A stretch of DNA of 64,000 bases from Bryobacterales bacterium (GTDB lineage: Bacteria > Acidobacteriota > Terriglobia > Bryobacterales > Bryobacteraceae). Position 1 is the stretch's first letter. The number at the start of each line of letters is the position of its first letter. The stretch is taken from NCBI GenBank assembly GCA_016716385.1, contig JADJWL010000006.1, forward strand, positions 62,001 to 126,000, in the 5' to 3' direction. A program made the position numbers and the translations under genes. Shown here piece by piece: positions 10,749 to 18,952 of this stretch. Under the pieces are notes generated by a model. That model was not told where the DNA came from. It worked only from the letters and a program-made list of their open reading frames with translations, and searched no databases.

Positions 10749-11782
10749 TGGCGCTCGACACGTAGCGGATTCCGGAGCCGCTTCTCCCAGCCGAGAAATT
10801 CCGCCAGCGGATTGTCCCGCTGCGCGCGGAAGAGCACGTAGGCCACCTTCTCTTCGTAGCGCTCGCCGGGCTCCAGCAGCGTGGGCGTGCGGCTGATGAG
10901 ATGGCGGTCCCAGTACCGGCCGTTGTTGGCGCCGTCGTTGATGCTGGTGTGCGCGTTGACGGTTTTCGTGGCGACGTAGTGCAGATTCACGGCGCCGTAT
11001 CCGTAGCCTTTGTCGAGGTTCAGAAAGCAGACCCAGGGCGTGTCCGGCGGAATCGGCTCCTTCTCGAGGATGGCGTGCCGCTCTTCGAGACCTACGAGTC
11101 GGGGTTCGGGACTGCCGGGCCATGCAACGTGGGTAAACGCCGCGTCCATCGTCATCTCCTGGTTGCGGAGCCAGAACATCTCGATCGGCGCGACGATCTC
11201 CATCTTCGACTCGAAGAGGAAATACGGCGCTTGGGCATAGAACGTGTAGGTGGCGTCCATCTTCACTTCCGGGTAGGCCGCGTGGTGCCCGGAACGGTGG
11301 AGGACATACGTGGCGGCTTCCTGGGTATGGGTGAACTCCTGGACTGGGTGCCAGGTGCCGATGCTCGAATACCCATTCGCGCCAACCCTCTGAAAGCTTG
11401 GGGCCCAGTGCATCCGGTTCTGGGTGCGGAGAAACGTCACGTCGAAGGGCTTGTACGTGAGTGCGCGCAACGTGCCGCTGTCTTCCTCCGCTTCCCGAAC
11501 CACCCGCTTCGAGAGGTTCGCGACGAACACGCCGTTTTCGACGACAGAACCGACCGGGTCGGTGCGCTCGACGCGCAGCATGTCCTGAGGCGCGGCCTCA
11601 GCCGCGCTGACGGTGCGCGACTCGCCCGCGCGAACACTGACAAACAGGGTTTGTCCCTCGACGGGAACGGGCTCAAACTCGCGGTCGATCCCCGCGGTTT
11701 CGGTGATCTTGAACTTCGGCTGGCCGCATGCGACGGTCACGGCCGCAATCACGATGAGGCAACACAGATTCGTCAGGCGCAC
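10745..11782 (-). CDS. Lipoprotein of unknown function
   Basis: From a GTG at 11782 this is a 345-residue product. Its short hydrophobic signal ends in an AVTVAC lipobox, and Cys19 is the likely lipid anchor. An earlier GTG at 11830 would add 16 residues and begin right after the stop of the preceding gene. The body is beta-rich with many aromatic residues (SSIGTWHPVQEF, YTFYAQAPYF, GYGYGAVNLHY) and looks like a sugar-binding or mutarotase-like sandwich, though I recognise no named family. It is coupled by a 4-nt overlap to ackA and follows the POTRA protein. A TACAAT lies 10 nt before the chosen GTG. Confidence 0.65.
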   Translation of the reverse strand: MRLTNLCCLIVIAAVTVACGQPKFKITETAGIDREFEPVPVEGQTLFVSVRAGESRTVSAAEAAPQDMLRVERTDPVGSVVENGVFVANLSKRVVREAEEDSGTLRALTYKPFDVTFLRTQNRMHWAPSFQRVGANGYSSIGTWHPVQEFTHTQEAATYVLHRSGHHAAYPEVKMDATYTFYAQAPYFLFESKMEIVAPIEMFWLRNQEMTMDAAFTHVAWPGSPEPRLVGLEERHAILEKEPIPPDTPWVCFLNLDKGYGYGAVNLHYVATKTVNAHTSINDGANNGRYWDRHLISRTPTLLEPGERYEEKVAYVLFRAQRDNPLAEFLGWEKRLRNPLRVERQ

Positions 11783-11830
11783 ACTGCTTGCGATTGTACC
11801 CGATGGTGCGAGCGGACCATCCGGCAACAC

Positions 11831-13168
11831 TCAGAAACGCCGTTTCGGTTTCGGCGGCGGTGGAACCGCTCCGAAGTACAGGACAACATCGACCTTTTTC
11901 TCCGCTTCGTTGATCTTCAACTCCGCGCTGGTTTTGCCCAGGGCTTCGAAGATGCCGTCTTCCTGGACGCGGCTCAGGAAGAAGTCCGGGTAGTCGGCGT
12001 TGAACGGCTGTCCCGGCTTCGGAAGCCATAACTTCTTGATCGCTGCCTCGCCGTTGATGTCGAGCCCGACGATCTCCAGTTTTCCGAAATCGAAGCGGTC
12101 GCCAGATTCGAGCACGACCGTCAAGTCGACCGTCAGTTTCTCCGCGTCGAGCTTCCGCTGGATGTCGAGCTTCGCGTTCATGTAGCCGGAGCGGCGCAAC
12201 GCGCGGCGCATCCGCTCGACCCCGGCGGCGGCTTCCTCCATGTTTGCCGTCTCGCCGGATTGGAAGCGTCCTTCGCGCAGCAGATCCGCGGGCGCCACGG
12301 GCGAGAAGCCGTCCAGCGCGACGTCGCCGAGCGTGAACGGCTCGCCCTCCGCGACGCGCACGTGCACGATCACACCGCGCACGCCGTCCTTGGCCGGTTC
12401 AGCGCGCAGATCCTCGAAGCGAACGTCGAGGTAGCCCAGTTTCTCGTAGTGCGGCCGGACGCCGCGGTCCAGCCGCTGCCGGAACAGCGGCTCCCGGAAC
12501 GGCGATCCGTAGGCGATGCCGGCGAACAGGTCGAGCAGCTTCTCGTTCGAGAGCACGCGGCTCCCCTCGAACACGATTTCCGCGACGGCCGGATCGCCCG
12601 CAGCGGAGCGGAAAAGGATCTCCAGTTCGTCCGGCCGCTCCGCCACGACGCGCGCCACAATCTTTCCGGGTGCTCCTTTGCTTTCCAGGAACTCTTCTAC
12701 CGAGGCCGTGTACCGTTTCAGGAGGACATCGGTCGCTGGGATCTCGTTGTCGAACAGGGGGTGTCGTGCGCGGATCCATGCGACCAGTTCCTCCTCTTCG
12801 ACGCCGAGGGGGTCGAAGCGCACGGGGTAGGCCGGCTCCGCCTCCTGCACCTCGAAGACGACCTTGTATCCGCGGCCGTCCGCCGAGGGCTCGTAGCGGT
12901 ATCCCACTTGCTCGAAGTGGCCGGTGGCGAGCAGACGATCGCGGGCCGCGTCAAACGCTGCCTTCTCCCCGGGGTCGCCCCTCTTGAGGCCCGCCGCCGC
13001 GATGATGCGGTCCGCCGGATACCGTTTGTTGTCTTCGACGGCGATCTCAACGATGGGAAACTGCGCCGGTCCGGCGGCGGGCCGCGGTTTCGGGCGCGCC
13101 GGACGCCTCTGGGCATCCGCTGCCGCGGGCATGAGCAGGAGAACAGCCACCAACCAGACCATCATCAC
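11831..13168 (-). CDS. Secreted POTRA-repeat protein (BamA/TamA-like, no barrel)
   Basis: The 445-residue product has a signal peptide (about 1-19, ending ADAQ) and then a string of POTRA-like units. These show as repeated FxxVxY, G-Y-x-x-V and LxxxGYxxA patterns; for example LLATGHFEQVGYRY, YEKLGYLDVRFEDL and LRRSGYMNAKLDIQ. The glycine-proximal loop GEPFTLGDVALDGFSP is typical of the BamA N-terminal half. The protein ends soon after the last repeat with a Pro/Lys-rich tail, and no C-terminal 16-strand barrel is present. BamA is usually about 800 residues. A periplasmic scaffold or partner of an outer-membrane assembly protein is likely. Confidence 0.75.
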   Translation of the reverse strand: MMMVWLVAVLLLMPAAADAQRRPARPKPRPAAGPAQFPIVEIAVEDNKRYPADRIIAAAGLKRGDPGEKAAFDAARDRLLATGHFEQVGYRYEPSADGRGYKVVFEVQEAEPAYPVRFDPLGVEEEELVAWIRARHPLFDNEIPATDVLLKRYTASVEEFLESKGAPGKIVARVVAERPDELEILFRSAAGDPAVAEIVFEGSRVLSNEKLLDLFAGIAYGSPFREPLFRQRLDRGVRPHYEKLGYLDVRFEDLRAEPAKDGVRGVIVHVRVAEGEPFTLGDVALDGFSPVAPADLLREGRFQSGETANMEEAAAGVERMRRALRRSGYMNAKLDIQRKLDAEKLTVDLTVVLESGDRFDFGKLEIVGLDINGEAAIKKLWLPKPGQPFNADYPDFFLSRVQEDGIFEALGKTSAELKINEAEKKVDVVLYFGAVPPPPKPKRRF

Positions 13169-13204
13169 GACAGACTCCTTTCCGCGTCCAAGGGTTACGC
13201 GTCC

Positions 13205-14425
13205 TCAAATGACGTCGGCAAAACTGCGCCGCAACTTATGGAACCAGGCGTAGCCGCCGAGAAATGCCACGGCCGCCATCCCCCAGAGCTTGGCCAGCGC
13301 CACGGGATCGGGCATGCGCGCTTCCAGCAGGACATCGCGGTAGCCGCGCACCAGGATGTAGATCGGGCTCTGTGACAGCACAGGCAAGGCGGCTGGAGGC
13401 AGCGACGCCTCGGGGTAGCAGATCGGCGTGAGGAAGAACCAGAGGGTGAGCAGAAGTCCGATCATTTGCCCGAGGTCGCGCGCAAAGACGCCCAGCGCGC
13501 TCAGGAACCAGCACAGGCCGACCGTAAACGCTGCCTGCGGGATGAGCAAGACAGGCAGCCAGAGCGCTGTCATGGGGACGGCGCCCCGCAGGTAGAACAG
13601 GGCCAGCATCAGCAGTGCCAGGGCTACCGCGCCGGTGAACAAGCCTGCGACCGTGAGGTTGGCGGGCAGGGTCTCGACAGGAAACACCAGCTTCTTGACG
13701 AAATTGCGGTGCTCCAGAAGCACCGACGGCGCGCGTCCGGCGGCCTCGCTGAACGGCAGCCAGGGCAGCATCCCGGTGAGGAAATACAGCGCGAACCCGG
13801 TGCGGCTCGTATCCCCCGCGAACCGCGCTTCCAACACGACGCCGAAGACGAAGAAGTACGTCAGCATCAGAAGCAGCGGCCAGAGCACGGTCCACAGGCT
13901 GCCGCCGAGCGACCCGCGGTAGCGGCTCACCACGTCGCGCCGGGCCATCGTGCGGATCAGGCTGCGGTGAGTCCAGAGGGTGGCGAACGGCAGCGTCAAG
14001 GCGCGCCCGAGCGAGCCCAGGATGCGCTCGGCGGCGAGACGCCACGGCTGCATCACATATGACCGCAGCACGCGGACCGCACCGTCGCAGACGTCGAAAT
14101 CGGCCATCAGGAACGGCGCGCCGCGCTCGTGAAACCACGCCACGCCCTCGCGCAGCGGACCCGAGATCAGGCGGTAGCGGCCGTCCCCTGGCGGCACCAC
14201 GCCTCGGAGCGAGACGTTCGCGCGGCCGCCGGGAGCGACGGCGCCGACGACCGGCAGATGGATCCCATCCTCCACGAGCATGCCGGTCTCACGGTCGAAG
14301 ATCTGTAAGCCGAAGGCGTAGCCCTCCTCGGGACTCCATGTCTCGCGGGAGCGGTTCTCGGCGGTGAACGCCGCTTCCACGGCGCCATCGGACACCGCCA
14401 CGCGCGCATCGCGGAAGCCGATCAT
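13205..14425 (-). CDS. ABC-2 polysaccharide export permease with N-terminal Wzt-C-like domain
   Basis: The 406-residue protein combines two modules. Residues about 1-130 form a beta-rich domain (NRSRETWSPEEGYAFGLQIFDRETG read in parts, then RYRLISGPLREGVAWFHERGAPF). It resembles the C-terminal sugar-recognition domain of O-antigen ATPases such as Wzt. Residues about 150-406 are a six-helix ABC-2 permease of the Wzm/TagG type, beginning with the usual RRDVVSRYRGSLGGSLW motif. Normally the sugar domain is on the ATPase, not the permease. No ATPase gene is adjacent. The start overlaps the uvrC stop by 4 nt (ATGA). Confidence 0.8.
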   Translation of the reverse strand: MIGFRDARVAVSDGAVEAAFTAENRSRETWSPEEGYAFGLQIFDRETGMLVEDGIHLPVVGAVAPGGRANVSLRGVVPPGDGRYRLISGPLREGVAWFHERGAPFLMADFDVCDGAVRVLRSYVMQPWRLAAERILGSLGRALTLPFATLWTHRSLIRTMARRDVVSRYRGSLGGSLWTVLWPLLLMLTYFFVFGVVLEARFAGDTSRTGFALYFLTGMLPWLPFSEAAGRAPSVLLEHRNFVKKLVFPVETLPANLTVAGLFTGAVALALLMLALFYLRGAVPMTALWLPVLLIPQAAFTVGLCWFLSALGVFARDLGQMIGLLLTLWFFLTPICYPEASLPPAALPVLSQSPIYILVRGYRDVLLEARMPDPVALAKLWGMAAVAFLGGYAWFHKLRRSFADVI

Positions 14426-16224
14426 GCGCGGATCTCCTGGCTTTCGTAGAACCGGTGCACGCGGTTGGCTGCCGCTTTCCCGACAACTCCGGCCAACTCA
14501 TCCATCGTGGCCTGGCGCACCAGTTCCGGGCTGCCGAACTGCCGCAGCAGTTTCTGCACGGTGCGCGCACCCACGCCGGGGATCTGGTCGAGTTCCGACA
14601 CCAGCCGCGTGGCGTTGCGCCGCGTGCGATGGAAGGTGACGGCGAAGCGGTGGGCTTCGTCGCGCACCTGCTGCACCAGGTGCAGGATCGGCGAGAAGCG
14701 GTCGAGCACCACCGGCTCGTCTTCCTGCCCCAGCACGTAGATGATCTCCTCGCGCTTGGCGATCGACGCGAGCGGCTGGTTGATCACGCCCAGTTCTTCA
14801 AGAGCCGCGGCCGCGGAGTGCAACTGCCCGAGCCCGCCATCGATCAGGATCAGTCCCGGGAACGGGGCGTTCTCTTCGAGCAAACGGCGGTAGCGGCGTC
14901 CCACAACCTCGCGCATGCTGGCAAAATCGTCGTTGCCAGCCACCGTGCGGATGATGAACTTCCGGTAGTCGGACTTCTTCGTCTTCCCGTCTTCCCACAC
15001 GACCATGCTGGCGACTTGGTCCGTGCCCTGCGTGTGGGAGATATCGAAGCATTCGATGCGCGAAACCGCCTCCGGCAATCCGAGAGCGTCCCGCAACGCT
15101 TCCTGAATTGCCTTGGACGACGGTTTCAACACCCGGAAGCGGGCTTCGAAGCTATGACGCGCATTGCTCATCGCGAGGGCGAGCATGGCCTTCTTCTGTC
15201 CGCGCTGCGGCGTATGGATCTCCACCTTGCGGCGGCGGCGCTCGCTGAGGAATTCTTCCAGCGTCTCGCGGTCTTCGAATTCGGCCGGGACGTGGATCAC
15301 CGAGGGCAGGTAATCCTGATCGAGGTAAATCTGCTTGAGCAGGGAAGAGAAGAACGCCGGCTCGTCGAACTCGATCTGATCTTCCCAAAAGAACTCGCGG
15401 CGGTCGACGATGCGGCCGTTGCGCAGGTGGAAGAGGTTCACGGCAACCAGCGGCGGTTCGGCATACGACGCGAAGATGTCGATGTCGCCTCCGCTGGCCG
15501 CGGCCATCTTCTGGCGCTGCGCCAGTTCCTCGATGGTCGCGAGCAGGTCGCGCAGCGCAGCCGCTTCTTCGAAGCGCAGCTCTTCGGCGGCCGTCTCCAT
15601 CCGCACGCGCAGTTCGCCGGCGAGGTCCCCGTGACGCCCTTCGAGCAGCAGACGCGTGTCGCGGACAGCGCCGGCGTACGTCTCATCGGTTGTGAGTCCC
15701 TCCACGCAGGGCCCGTGGCAGCGGTGGATGTGATACTCCAGACACGGCTTCAGGTGCTTCTTCGTTAAATCCACCTTGCAGGATGGCACTTTGAAGCGCC
15801 GGTGGATGAAGTTGAGCAGCCGGTAGGCGAGGTTGCCGGGGAAGTACGGCCCGTAGTAGGTGGCGCCGTCCTTCCGCAGGCGGCGGGTGACGTAGACGCG
15901 CGGGTACGGCTCCGCGGTCAGCTTGATGTACGGGTACGTCTTGTCGTCGCGCAGCAGGACGTTGAAGCGCGGCTTCCACTGCTTGATCAGGTTGTTCTCA
16001 AGCGCCAGCGCTTCCTTTTCGTTGTCGACGAGGATGAACTCGATGTCGCGCGCTTCGCCGATGAGGGTGCCGGTCTTGACGTCGGAGAGCTTGTCGAAGT
16101 AGCTGCGGACGCGGGCGCGGAGGTTCTTCGCCTTGCCCACGTAGATGACCCGTCCGTTGCCGTCCTTGTAGAGGTACACGCCAGGCCGGGCTGGTAGCTG
16201 GCTTACCTTCTCACGGAGGGTCAT
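14422..16224 (-). CDS. uvrC: UvrABC excinuclease subunit C
   Basis: UvrC makes both incisions in nucleotide excision repair. The 600-residue protein has the N-terminal GIY-YIG nuclease (GVYLYKDG, VIYVGKAKNLRARVRSYF) and a cysteine-containing region (CLEYHIHRCHGPC). A UVR helical pair lies around EELRFEEAAALRDLLATI. The RNase H-like C-terminal nuclease (ECFDISHTQGTDQVASMVV and LILIDGGLGQL) and terminal helix-hairpin-helix motifs (IPGVGARTVQKLLRQFG) complete it. All active-site landmarks appear intact. uvrA lies about 17 kb away at 33516-36323; uvrB is not in the window. Confidence 0.97.
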   Translation of the reverse strand: MTLREKVSQLPARPGVYLYKDGNGRVIYVGKAKNLRARVRSYFDKLSDVKTGTLIGEARDIEFILVDNEKEALALENNLIKQWKPRFNVLLRDDKTYPYIKLTAEPYPRVYVTRRLRKDGATYYGPYFPGNLAYRLLNFIHRRFKVPSCKVDLTKKHLKPCLEYHIHRCHGPCVEGLTTDETYAGAVRDTRLLLEGRHGDLAGELRVRMETAAEELRFEEAAALRDLLATIEELAQRQKMAAASGGDIDIFASYAEPPLVAVNLFHLRNGRIVDRREFFWEDQIEFDEPAFFSSLLKQIYLDQDYLPSVIHVPAEFEDRETLEEFLSERRRRKVEIHTPQRGQKKAMLALAMSNARHSFEARFRVLKPSSKAIQEALRDALGLPEAVSRIECFDISHTQGTDQVASMVVWEDGKTKKSDYRKFIIRTVAGNDDFASMREVVGRRYRRLLEENAPFPGLILIDGGLGQLHSAAAALEELGVINQPLASIAKREEIIYVLGQEDEPVVLDRFSPILHLVQQVRDEAHRFAVTFHRTRRNATRLVSELDQIPGVGARTVQKLLRQFGSPELVRQATMDELAGVVGKAAANRVHRFYESQEIRA

Positions 16225-16249
16225 TGCGGAAGGAGATTACAATCAGATT

Positions 16250-16642
16250 ATGTCACGGAGTTGGATGTGGCTGCTCGTCCCGGTGGCCTGTGCCGGGCTG
16301 GCGCAGGAGCCTCCCCGGGTGGAGGAACCGCCCGAGGAAGACGAGACCATCGCCGCGCGTGAATACAGCTTCAATCCGCTGCAGGCTGCCAAGGAGTTGA
16401 AAGTAGGCAACTTTTACTTCAAGAAAGGCAACTACCGGGCCGCCGCTCTGCGCTTCGAGGAAGCCGCGAAGTGGGACTCCGGGTTCGCCGACGCCTACCA
16501 GCGGTGGGGCGAGGCGCTGGAAAAGCAGGATGACGCCAAGGGCGCCGTCGCCGCCTATCGCAAGTACCTGGCAGTCGCGCCCGACGCCAGAAACGCCGGG
16601 GAGATCCGCAAGCGGATCGAAAAGCTTACGCCGCGGAAGTAG
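16250..16642 (+). CDS. Secreted TPR protein
   Basis: The 130-residue product has a signal peptide (about 1-18) and an acidic Pro/Glu linker. Two to three TPR helices follow, with the typical A-x-x-x-x-x-x-G-x-F-(Y/F)-x-x-x-x-x-x-x-A pattern (LKVGNFYFKKGNYRAAALRF, then AYQRWGEALEKQDDAKGAV). This type of small TPR protein often scaffolds envelope complexes, but the partner is unknown. A TACAAT ends 6 nt before the ATG, so the transcript may start at the A of the start codon. The last 17 nt overlap the convergent TIR gene. Confidence 0.8.
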   Translation: MSRSWMWLLVPVACAGLAQEPPRVEEPPEEDETIAAREYSFNPLQAAKELKVGNFYFKKGNYRAAALRFEEAAKWDSGFADAYQRWGEALEKQDDAKGAVAAYRKYLAVAPDARNAGEIRKRIEKLTPRK

Positions 16643-17201
16643 AACGCCGCTTCAGCAGGCGGCTCAGCGCCGACAGCAGCCGCCGCACGCCCTTCTCCCA
16701 ATCCGGAAACAGATCGATGTACTGGGTTTCGCGCTTGATGCGCCGGGGGATCGTGCACGGCTCGAGGCGGAGCGGAAGCAGGAACGCGTCGTCAAGCGGA
16801 AGGCGGCGGGCGCAGTCGAGCGCGTAGCGGATTTCCGACTGGAATGTTCCGCGCTTGCTCGCCGACGCAGTGGAAAATAACAGAGCGGCGAAGTCCGCCG
16901 TCTCGATCGCCTCTTCGATCGCGCGCGGCCAGTTCTGGCCGGGCAGCAGTTTGCGTTTGTCCATCCAGGGATCGAAGCCGGCCGCGGCCAGGGCGTCGAA
17001 GAGGCGGAGTGCGGACGCAGCGTCCTCCTCCACGTAGCCGATGAAGATTCTGGGCCGCTGGATCGAGATGAAGCGGTAGCCTCCGCGCGGCGCCCGTTCG
17101 AAGCGGCCGAGTCCGTCGATCTCGATCCGCCGCCCTTCGCGCAGGAGGTCGCGCAGCAGCGCGGTGACATCGCATTCCGCCAGCGGGTCAGGGCAGCTCA
17201 T
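16626..17201 (-). CDS. TIR-domain protein with N-terminal HU-like segment
   Basis: The 191-residue protein has an HU-like segment at about 11-47 (VTALLRDLLREGR, then IDGLGRF) and a TIR domain at about 50-185. The TIR domain shows RIFIGYVEED, GFDPWMDKRKLLPGQNWP and LLFSTASAS. Glu123 in FQSEIRYAL is the expected NADase-type glutamate, and QYIDLFPDW closes the fold. Bacterial TIR proteins often cleave NAD+ or make signalling nucleotides in anti-phage defence. The HU-like part lacks the usual first helix and DNA-gripping arm. It overlaps by 14 nt the HU-like gene upstream and probably shares its transcript. Function as defence is inference. Confidence 0.8.
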   Translation of the reverse strand: MSCPDPLAECDVTALLRDLLREGRRIEIDGLGRFERAPRGGYRFISIQRPRIFIGYVEEDAASALRLFDALAAAGFDPWMDKRKLLPGQNWPRAIEEAIETADFAALLFSTASASKRGTFQSEIRYALDCARRLPLDDAFLLPLRLEPCTIPRRIKRETQYIDLFPDWEKGVRRLLSALSRLLKRRSTSAA

Positions 17202-17391
17202 CGGACTCCTCGAACTCGAAGCGCCAGGCTTGGCCGGGCACGAACTGGCCCAATCCCGGCAGGGGCGCCGCCTGCCCTTTGCGCAGCCGGGCCACGATCC
17301 GGTTCACGACACGGTCGATGCGGTCGGCGGCCTCGGCCTCGGTCAGGCTGGACTGGCGCGCCAGCCGCCGTGCAAGCGCGGGTTTCTTCAT
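17188..17391 (-). CDS. Short HU/IHF-like protein
   Basis: The 67-residue product matches the first two helices and first strands of HU (LARRLARQSSLTEAEAADRI, VVNRIVARLRKGQ, then PLPGLGQF at 44-50). It then stops with an acidic tail, without the arm (RNPxTG) that wraps DNA. It is about 25 residues shorter than ordinary HU. It begins an apparent two-gene unit with the TIR protein, whose own N-terminus holds the complementary HU half-pattern. It may pair with that segment or act as a DNA or protein sensor; both are inference. Confidence 0.7.
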   Translation of the reverse strand: MKKPALARRLARQSSLTEAEAADRIDRVVNRIVARLRKGQAAPLPGLGQFVPGQAWRFEFEESDELP

Positions 17392-17518
17392 GGCGTCTTC
17401 AGGCTAGCAGGGGCAGGCAAGCCCGCTGCCTCCGTCCCCCGCCTGGATCAGGCCGGATCCTCAGACTGTTCAAGCAGTTGCCGCCGAACCGGGCTCTCTC
17501 GCAAAGATGTGACCGGGG

Positions 17519-17547
17519 TTGACTCCGCCCGTCCAGTTCAATACGCT
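17519..17547 (+). promoter_or_regulatory. Candidate sigma-70 promoter for the Rrf2-cysK operon
   Basis: A TTGACT (17519-17524) is followed after 17 bp by TACGCT (17542-17547). The -35 box is one base from consensus and the spacing is ideal, while the -10 box is weaker. Transcription would begin near 17554, giving a leader of about 11 nt before the Rrf2 ATG. Confidence 0.5.
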
Positions 17548-17564
17548 CCTAGTGAGATCAGTCC

Positions 17565-17990
17565 ATGAATATTTCGGTTAAGGGCGAGTACGCTCTCCAG
17601 GCGGTGTTCGATCTGGCCGCGCAGCCGGCGGGAACTCCCGTCAAGATCGCCGACATCGCGACCCGTCAGAACATCCCCCAGAAGTTTCTGGAATTGATTC
17701 TGGCGAGCCTCAAGCAGGGCGGCTTTGTCGAATCCAGACGCGGCGCCGAGGGCGGTTACCTGCTGGCCCGTCCGCCCGCAGCCATTACGGTGGGGGAAGT
17801 GCTACGCTTTTTCGAGGGGGCGCAGAACGGACGGACGCGGGGGCGCCGCAAGACGGATTCTCCTTTCGCAGAGTTATGGCGCCAGGTGGATGACGCGGTC
17901 TCTTCCGTCGTGGACCACGCCACGTTCGCCGATCTGCATCGCCAGTGGACCGAAAAACAGCAGAAGTTCGTGCCGAATTGGGAGATTTAA
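17565..17990 (+). CDS. Rrf2-family transcriptional regulator, cysteine-free (CymR-like)
   Basis: The 141-residue protein has the Rrf2 winged helix: the ISVKGEYALQAVFDLA start, IADIATRQNIPQKFLELIL, and the wing FVESRRGAEGGYLLARP. Members such as IscR and NsrR bind an iron-sulfur cluster through three cysteines near residue 90-110. This protein has no cysteine at all, as in CymR, the cysteine-metabolism repressor that senses through cysteine synthase. The gene sits 4 nt before cysK, which fits that job well. Regulation of cysK by this protein is inference from position and family. Confidence 0.88.
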   Translation: MNISVKGEYALQAVFDLAAQPAGTPVKIADIATRQNIPQKFLELILASLKQGGFVESRRGAEGGYLLARPPAAITVGEVLRFFEGAQNGRTRGRRKTDSPFAELWRQVDDAVSSVVDHATFADLHRQWTEKQQKFVPNWEI

Positions 17991-17994
17991 CCGC

Positions 17995-18948
17995 GTGATT
18001 TTCGCCGACAACTCACTAAGCATCGGGCGTACTCCGCTCGTCCGATTGAACCGGGTCACCGATGGCGCTCCTGCCACGGTGTTTGCCAAGATCGAAGGCC
18101 GCAATCCGGCCTACTCCGTCAAATGCCGCATCGGCGCGTCGATGATCTGGGACGCCGAGAAGCGCGGCATCCTGGGGCCGGGGAAAGAGATTATCGAGCC
18201 GACGAGTGGAAACACCGGCATTGCGCTTGCCTTCGTGGCGGCGGCGCGCGGCTATCCCTGCACGCTGACCATGCCCGAGACGATGTCGCTCGAGCGGCGC
18301 AAGGTGTTGCGGGCGTTTGGGGCGAAGCTCGTGCTCACCGAGGGCATGCGCGGCATGGCCGGTGCGATCGCCAAGGCCGAGGAAATTCTGCACTCCGATC
18401 CCGACCGCTACGTGCTCCTGCAGCAATTCCAGAATCCCGCCAACCCGCGGATTCACTTCGAGACCACCGGTCCGGAGATCTGGGAGGACACCGAGGGTGC
18501 TGTTGACGTCTTCGTGTCGGGAATCGGTACAGGCGGCACCATCACGGGAGTCTCCCGCTACATCAAGCAGGAGAAGGGCAAGGCGATTCTGTCCGTCGGC
18601 GTCGAGCCGGCCGCGAGTCCCGTGATCACGCAGAAGCTGCAAGGGGAGACGTTGAAACCGGGACCGCACAAGATTCAGGGCATCGGCGCCGGCTTCATCC
18701 CGGGCACCCTGGACCTCGACGTCGTGGACCGCGTCGAGCAGGTGACCAACGAAGAAGCGATTGCATTTGCCCGCCGCCTGGCGAGCGAAGAAGGGATCCT
18801 GTGCGGCATTTCCTGTGGCGCCGCCGCGGCCGTTGCCGTGCGGCTGGCGCACCAGCCGGAGTTTCACGGCAAGACGATCGTCGTCGTTCTTCCTGACGCC
18901 GGCGAGCGCTACCTCAGCAGCATCCTGTTCGAGGACCTGCACGAATAG
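17995..18948 (+). CDS. cysK: Cysteine synthase (O-acetylserine sulfhydrylase)
   Basis: Cysteine synthase joins O-acetyl-L-serine and sulfide to make L-cysteine with PLP. The 317-residue enzyme has SIGRTPLVRLN, and Lys43 within RNPAYSVKCRIG as the PLP lysine. The substrate loop TSGNTGIALAF, the PLP-phosphate loop GIGTGGTITG, and the C-terminal CGISCGAAAAVA serine site follow. The GTG at 17995 has a GGGAG about 10 nt upstream; longer in-frame extensions run into the Rrf2 gene and were rejected. The gene is directly downstream of a CymR-like regulator. Confidence 0.95.
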   Translation: MIFADNSLSIGRTPLVRLNRVTDGAPATVFAKIEGRNPAYSVKCRIGASMIWDAEKRGILGPGKEIIEPTSGNTGIALAFVAAARGYPCTLTMPETMSLERRKVLRAFGAKLVLTEGMRGMAGAIAKAEEILHSDPDRYVLLQQFQNPANPRIHFETTGPEIWEDTEGAVDVFVSGIGTGGTITGVSRYIKQEKGKAILSVGVEPAASPVITQKLQGETLKPGPHKIQGIGAGFIPGTLDLDVVDRVEQVTNEEAIAFARRLASEEGILCGISCGAAAAVAVRLAHQPEFHGKTIVVVLPDAGERYLSSILFEDLHE

Positions 18949-18952
18949 CGGG

